This document shows, one piece after another, positions 7,016 to 11,180 of a stretch of DNA of 11,180 nucleotides. Numbering within the stretch: position 1 is the first letter of the stretch; each line of letters starts with the position of its first letter. The notes beneath the pieces were generated by a model, which worked only from the letters and a program-made list of their open reading frames with translations, ran no database searches and was not told where the DNA came from. Where the stretch lies: positions 1 to 11,180 of the forward strand of contig JABUSD010000380.1 of assembly GCA_021442845.1 (NCBI GenBank), written 5' to 3'. The DNA is from Holdemanella sp. Its GTDB lineage: Bacteria > Bacillota_I > Bacilli_A > Erysipelotrichales > Erysipelotrichaceae. Made by a program: the position numbers and the translations under genes.

Positions 7016-8782
7016 TTATTTATAACGTTCACGATCACTATTGTATGTAGTGTGTAATAATTCGTGAGCTTTGTGTCCACATGGTTCTCCTAAGAATTCT
7101 GCATATAACTGCTGAATCTGAGGGTTGTTGTGAGACTGACGGATTACCTGTCTTTCATCTTCAGAATACAATGCTCTAGCACGTTTAGCTTTGTATGTAT
7201 CTAAGATGTTTAATTCTTCATTTGGTAATAATGCTGGTTTAACATATGACTGTCCACCACCATTGATACATCCACCTGGACAACACATGATTTCGATGAA
7301 TGTATATGGAGATTTACCTGCACGGATATCATCCATGATTGGCTTAGCATTCTTCATACCGTGAGCAACGGCAATCTTGATTTCTTGACCAGCTAATACA
7401 AGAGAAGCTTCTTTGATTCCTTCAAATCCACGTACTTCATGGAATTCAATAGGTCCATATTCCTTACCTTCTAATGCAGCGTAAGCAGTTCTTAATGCAG
7501 CTTCCATAACCCCACCAGTTACACCGAAGATGACACCAGCACCTGAGTATGTTCCTACTAAGTCCTGATCAAATTCTTCATCTGGTAATTTGTTGAAGTT
7601 GATTCCTGAACGTTTAATTAAGTCACCTAATTCACGAGTTGTTAATACTGCATCTACATCACGAAGTCCATTCACTTCCATAACTGGACGATCTTTTTCG
7701 AATTTCTTAGCTGTACATGGCATGATAGATACAACGAAGATATCCTTTGGATCGATTCCGTTCTTTTCAGCATAGTATGATTTAATGATTGCACCTTCCA
7801 TTTCATGTGGAGATTTACATGATGATAAGTGGTCTAGGCAATCACCATAGTAGTATTCTGCATAGTTTACCCAACCTGGAGAACATGAAGTTAACATTGG
7901 AAGTGTTCCACCATCTTTGATTCTGTGTAACAATTCGTTAGCTTCTTCCATGATAGTTAAGTCAGCACCGAAGTTAGTATCGTATACTTTGTCAAATCCT
8001 AATCTTCTTAATGCAGCAGCAAGTTTACCTGTAACAGGAGTACCGATTGGCATTCCAAATTCTTCACCTAATGAAGCACGTACAGCTGGAGCAGCCTGAA
8101 CAACAACGTGTTTACCTGCAGCCATTGCAGCGTCAACTTTAGCGATTTCTGATTTTTCCATTAATGCACCAGTTGGACATACGTTAACACACTGACCGCA
8201 TAATAAACATGGAGAATCACCAAATGATTTGTTTCCTGCTGGAGCAACGATTGTAGAGAATCCACGGTTTTCGAATCCTAGGATTCCTTCACCATGAGCA
8301 GCTTTACATCTAGCTACACAACGTCCACAAAGGATACATTTTGATGTATCACGTACGATTGATGGAGTTAACTGGTCAACAGTAACTGGAGTCTTCACAC
8401 CTTGGAATACACCTTCTCTAGCTCCTGTAATCTTAGCAACGTTCAATAATTCACATTTTCCATTCTTTGGACATTGCTGACAATTTTTATTGTGGTTTGA
8501 AAGAAGAAGTTCAACAGAAGTTCTTCTTGCTTTTACAGCTTTAGGAGAAGAAATACGAATTTCCATTCCTTCAGCTACTGGATATACACAGGAAGCAACT
8601 AATCCTCTTGCACCTGTAGCTTCTACTAAACATACACGGCAAGAACCAGTTGAACATTCACCATGATTAAATGTACATAATGAAGGAATGTCATATCCAC
8701 AAGTTCTAGCAGCTTCTAGAATTGTAAGACCGGCTTCAACCTGATATGGCTGACCTTCAATTTTAATATTAATAAGTGCCAT
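7016..8782 (-). CDS. hydA: NAD(H)-linked [FeFe]-hydrogenase catalytic subunit (HydA/HndD type)
   Basis: This subunit holds the H-cluster where H2 is made or split. In 588 residues the order is: plant-type [2Fe-2S] domain (Cys36, 48, 51, 65), His-Cys3 [4Fe-4S] site (His97, Cys101, 104, 110), two [4Fe-4S] ferredoxin motifs (Cys149/152/155/159 and Cys192/195/198/202), H-cluster domain from about 220, and a C-terminal small-subunit-like tail. L2 is MPCTAKKFE (Cys356). L3 is E-x-M-x-C-x3-C with Cys501 and Cys505, then NGGGQ. L1 reads TSCSPGW (298-304), so the second cysteine of the usual TSCCP is Ser301. Proton-path residues known from CpI appear conserved (Glu280, Glu283, Cys300, Ser320). The ATG at 8782 follows GGAGG by 8 nt. 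The frame opens at a TTG at 8797 that is part of that ribosome binding site. Soluble, cytoplasmic. Maturation genes hydEFG are not in the window. Confidence 0.96.
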   Translation of the reverse strand: MALINIKIEGQPYQVEAGLTILEAARTCGYDIPSLCTFNHGECSTGSCRVCLVEATGARGLVASCVYPVAEGMEIRISSPKAVKARRTSVELLLSNHNKNCQQCPKNGKCELLNVAKITGAREGVFQGVKTPVTVDQLTPSIVRDTSKCILCGRCVARCKAAHGEGILGFENRGFSTIVAPAGNKSFGDSPCLLCGQCVNVCPTGALMEKSEIAKVDAAMAAGKHVVVQAAPAVRASLGEEFGMPIGTPVTGKLAAALRRLGFDKVYDTNFGADLTIMEEANELLHRIKDGGTLPMLTSCSPGWVNYAEYYYGDCLDHLSSCKSPHEMEGAIIKSYYAEKNGIDPKDIFVVSIMPCTAKKFEKDRPVMEVNGLRDVDAVLTTRELGDLIKRSGINFNKLPDEEFDQDLVGTYSGAGVIFGVTGGVMEAALRTAYAALEGKEYGPIEFHEVRGFEGIKEASLVLAGQEIKIAVAHGMKNAKPIMDDIRAGKSPYTFIEIMCCPGGCINGGGQSYVKPALLPNEELNILDTYKAKRARALYSEDERQVIRQSHNNPQIQQLYAEFLGEPCGHKAHELLHTTYNSDRERYK

Positions 8783-8797
8783 TCTATATACCTCCAA

Positions 8798-10684
8798 TTA
8801 TTCCTTAACAATTGCTTTGAACTTACATGATGACATACACATACCGCACTTGATACATTTCTGAGCATCAATAGTCAATGCAGGAAGTTTCTTACCTGGT
8901 GCAACATAATCTGTCTTAGTGATAGCGCCTGCTGGACACTGTCTTGCACACATTCCACATCCGAAGCAGTTGTCTTTGATAATCTTGTAAGATAATAAGT
9001 TCTTACAGATCTTAGCTGGACACTTCTTGTCAACGATGTGAGCGATATATTCATCTTTAAAGTGAGTGATAGTTGAAACAACTGGGTTACTTGATGTCTG
9101 TCCTAATGCACATAAAGAGTTGCTCTTAACGGCTTCTGACAATTGTTCAAGTTCATCTAAGTCTTCCATAGTTCCCTTACCATCACAGATCTTAGTAAGG
9201 ATTTCAAGCATACGTTTAGTACCGATACGGCATGGAGAACACTTACCACATGATTCATCACAAATAAATTCCATATAGAATTTAGCGATGTTAACCATAC
9301 AGTTGTCTTCGTCCATTACGATAGCACCACCAGAACCCATCATAGATCCCTTAGCAACTAAGTTATCGAAATCGATTGGTTCGTCTAAGTATTCTGTTGT
9401 TAAACATCCACCTGAAGGACCACCAGTCTGAATTGCTTTAAATGCTTTACCGTTTGGAATTCCTCCACCGATGTCATAGATTAATTCTCTTAATGTTGTT
9501 CCCATTGGAACTTCAACTAAACCTACGTTGTTAACTTTTCCACCTAATGCGAATACCTTTGTACCTTTTGATTTTTCTGTACCAACAGAAGCGAAATCAG
9601 CAGCACCTTCTCTTAAGATATAAGGAACGCTTGCTAATGTTTCAACGTTGTTAACAACAGTTGGTTTACCCCATAATCCTTTTACAGCAGGGAATGGTGG
9701 ACGAGGTCTTGGCATACCACGCTGTCCTTCAATAGAGTTCAACAATGCAGTTTCTTCACCACATACGAATGCACCAGCACCTAAACGGATGTGAGCCTGG
9801 AAGTTGAATCCAGTTCCTAAGATGTTTTCACCTAAGATACCAGCTTCATTCATCTGATCAATAGCAATCTGTAAACGATTTACAGCGATTGGATATTCAG
9901 CACGTACATAGAAGTAACCTTCTGAAGCACCGATTGCATAACCAGCAATCATCATACCTTCGATAACTGCAAATGGGTTACCTTCAAGGATAGAACGGTC
10001 CATGAATGCACCTGGGTCCCCTTCGTCACCGTTACATACTACATATTTCTGATCAGCCTGATTTGCATAAGCAAAAGACCATTTTCTTCCTGTAGGGAAT
10101 CCAGCTCCACCACGTCCACGTAATCCAGAAGCTAATACTTCATCGATTACTTCTTTTGGTGACATAGATAATGCTTTCTTTAATCCCTGGAATGCACCAT
10201 AACCAACAGCTTCGTTGATGTCTTCTGGGTTGATGACACCACAACCGTGTAATGCGATACGTTTTTGTTTCTTATAGAAAGTGATGTCATCCTGCTTAAC
10301 TACTTTTTCTTGTGTTGCTGGATCAACATATAGTAATCTTTCTACAATTTGTCCACCGATTAAGTCTGTATTTACGATTTCTTCAACATCTTCAATCTGT
10401 ACTAGACGATATAAAGTGTCTTCTGGGAAAATCTTAACGAATGGACCCTGTGAACAGAAACCGAAACATCCAGTCTGGTTTACTGTTACTTTTTCTTCTA
10501 ATCCTTTTTCTTTAATAAATTCTTCAAATTTAGCTTTGATTTCATTTGAGTGAGATGAAATACATCCTGTACCACCACAAAGTACGACAGCACGTTTACC
10601 GTTAGCCCCAGAAAGCTTGGCATCCATTGCTTCAGTACAATTCTTTACTTCAATATTTAATTGTTCACCTGTTCTGATTTCCAT
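8798..10684 (-). CDS. hydB: Hydrogenase NADH/FMN subunit (HydB/HndC type, NuoF-like)
   Basis: This is the flavin subunit where NAD(H) reacts and, in bifurcating relatives, where electrons split between NAD and ferredoxin. Its 628 residues show: a thioredoxin-like [2Fe-2S] domain (Cys36, 41, 73, 77); the NuoF core with GRGGAGFPTGRKW (190-202) and NGDEGDPGAFMDR (218-230) for FMN and NADH; the [4Fe-4S] site ESCGKCSPC (Cys479, 482, 485 plus Cys525); and a C-terminal two-cluster ferredoxin (Cys573/576/579/583 and Cys610/613/616/620). His549, Cys555 and Cys560 in the linker might be the zinc site described in related complexes, from memory. The extra ferredoxin domains separate it from true complex I NuoF. 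TAAGGAGG at 10693-10700 lies 8 nt before the ATG. It starts 3 nt after hydC and ends 15 nt before hydA. Bifurcation itself cannot be proven from sequence. Confidence 0.95.
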   Translation of the reverse strand: MEIRTGEQLNIEVKNCTEAMDAKLSGANGKRAVVLCGGTGCISSHSNEIKAKFEEFIKEKGLEEKVTVNQTGCFGFCSQGPFVKIFPEDTLYRLVQIEDVEEIVNTDLIGGQIVERLLYVDPATQEKVVKQDDITFYKKQKRIALHGCGVINPEDINEAVGYGAFQGLKKALSMSPKEVIDEVLASGLRGRGGAGFPTGRKWSFAYANQADQKYVVCNGDEGDPGAFMDRSILEGNPFAVIEGMMIAGYAIGASEGYFYVRAEYPIAVNRLQIAIDQMNEAGILGENILGTGFNFQAHIRLGAGAFVCGEETALLNSIEGQRGMPRPRPPFPAVKGLWGKPTVVNNVETLASVPYILREGAADFASVGTEKSKGTKVFALGGKVNNVGLVEVPMGTTLRELIYDIGGGIPNGKAFKAIQTGGPSGGCLTTEYLDEPIDFDNLVAKGSMMGSGGAIVMDEDNCMVNIAKFYMEFICDESCGKCSPCRIGTKRMLEILTKICDGKGTMEDLDELEQLSEAVKSNSLCALGQTSSNPVVSTITHFKDEYIAHIVDKKCPAKICKNLLSYKIIKDNCFGCGMCARQCPAGAITKTDYVAPGKKLPALTIDAQKCIKCGMCMSSCKFKAIVKE

Positions 10685-10687
10685 GAA

Positions 10688-11167
10688 TTAAGCCTCCTTA
10701 CGATAACTTTCAATAACTTTACCGACCATATCTACAGTCATCTTTGGATATACTGTACCATTAATGCTTACTGCTGGCGCAATACCGCAGGCACCGATAC
10801 AACGTAATGCATCGATTGTGAATAAACCATCTTCAGTTGTTTCACCTGCTCCGATTCCAAGGATTTCTGAGAATTTGTCAATGATTTGTTGAGCACCCTT
10901 TACGTAGCATGCTGTACCCAAGCAAATACCGATAACGTATTTTCCCTTAGGTTTTAGAGAGAAGAATGAATAGAATGTAACTACTCCATAAATCTCTGAT
11001 ACTGGTACGCCTGTTTTAGCTGATACGATTTCCTGAACTTCTAGAGGAATATATCCATATTCCTTCTGGATATCAGATAAGATCATCATAAGAGGCGTTT
11101 TTTCATTTGCATATCTGTCACAGATTTCATTGATCTGTACGACAGCTGCACCACTTAATTTTGCCAT
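10688..11167 (-). CDS. hydC: Hydrogenase [2Fe-2S] subunit (HydC/HndA type, NuoE-like)
   Basis: This small subunit carries one [2Fe-2S] cluster and partners the NuoF-like subunit. The 159 residues are typical. An N-terminal helical part contains the family motif Y-G-x-x-T-F-Y-S-F-F at 60-69. The thioredoxin-fold half has the cluster ligands Cys82, Cys87, Cys123 and Cys127, in GICLGTACYVKG and RCIGACGIAPA. The ATG at 11167 is preceded by AAAGGAG at 11173-11179, 5 nt upstream. It is the first gene of the three-gene operon seen here, but the promoter lies beyond the window, so further upstream genes cannot be excluded. On its own it could pass for complex I NuoE. The neighbouring HydB and H-cluster subunit make the hydrogenase role clear. 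Confidence 0.95.
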   Translation of the reverse strand: MAKLSGAAVVQINEICDRYANEKTPLMMILSDIQKEYGYIPLEVQEIVSAKTGVPVSEIYGVVTFYSFFSLKPKGKYVIGICLGTACYVKGAQQIIDKFSEILGIGAGETTEDGLFTIDALRCIGACGIAPAVSINGTVYPKMTVDMVGKVIESYRKEA

Positions 11168-11180
11168 ATTATCTCCTTTA

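Noticed and set aside
8783..8797. TTG start for hydA adding five residues
   Set aside because: The TTG and the following bases make up the GGAGG ribosome binding site of the ATG at 8782.
8798..11167. Fragment of respiratory complex I (nuoE-nuoF)
   Set aside because: The NuoF-like protein has extra N- and C-terminal ferredoxin domains, and the third gene is an [FeFe]-hydrogenase with H-cluster motifs. There are no membrane subunits.
1..11180. CRISPR array, insertion sequence, prophage or defence genes
   Set aside because: No spaced repeats, transposase, terminal inverted repeats or phage-like genes were seen. All coding space outside the left 342 bases is metabolic.

Overview
The window looks like a chromosomal segment of an AT-rich, strictly anaerobic, fermentative Gram-positive bacterium (Bacillota). 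Three things point there: glycine decarboxylase is split into GcvPA and GcvPB, the ribosome binding sites are strong purine-rich ones, and there is an NAD-linked [FeFe]-hydrogenase. The overall style would fit an Erysipelotrichia- or Clostridia-like gut organism, but that placement is inference and was not checked by any search.

Left edge (1-342). The first 27 bases are the 5' part of a tRNA gene on the minus strand, cut by the window edge. An extended -10 box lies just upstream of it. The AT-rich gap that follows holds a 14-bp imperfect direct repeat, a promoter with a 7-bp inverted repeat over its -35 box, and a short leader of about 80 nt with two hairpins in front of gcvT. I see no known glycine riboswitch there.

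Plus-strand operon (343-6941). Six tightly packed genes, gcvT-gcvH-gcvPA-gcvPB-lplA-lpdA, encode the whole glycine cleavage system plus the ligase that lipoylates GcvH. Gaps are 18 nt or less, and two junctions overlap. The enzymes convert glycine, tetrahydrofolate and NAD+ to 5,10-methylene-THF, CO2, ammonia and NADH. The reverse direction, glycine synthesis, is chemically possible. LplA attaches lipoate to GcvH, and LpdA reoxidises it. A strong terminator follows lpdA.

Minus-strand operon (11167-7016). Three genes, in transcription order hydC-hydB-hydA, encode a trimeric NAD(H)-linked [FeFe]-hydrogenase of the Hyd/Hnd type that may be electron-bifurcating. HydC is NuoE-like, HydB is NuoF-like with extra ferredoxin domains, and HydA carries the H-cluster. 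Its promoter lies outside the right edge. The operon ends in its own terminator, back to back with the glycine operon terminator in a 74-bp convergent gap.

Together the genes link an NADH-producing amino-acid pathway with an enzyme that can dispose of NADH electrons as H2. They are convergent and separately terminated, so any link is metabolic, not a shared transcript. I found no previously undescribed multi-gene system. The points most worth a second look are the structured gcvT leader with its promoter palindrome and the TSCSP variant of the hydrogenase L1 motif.
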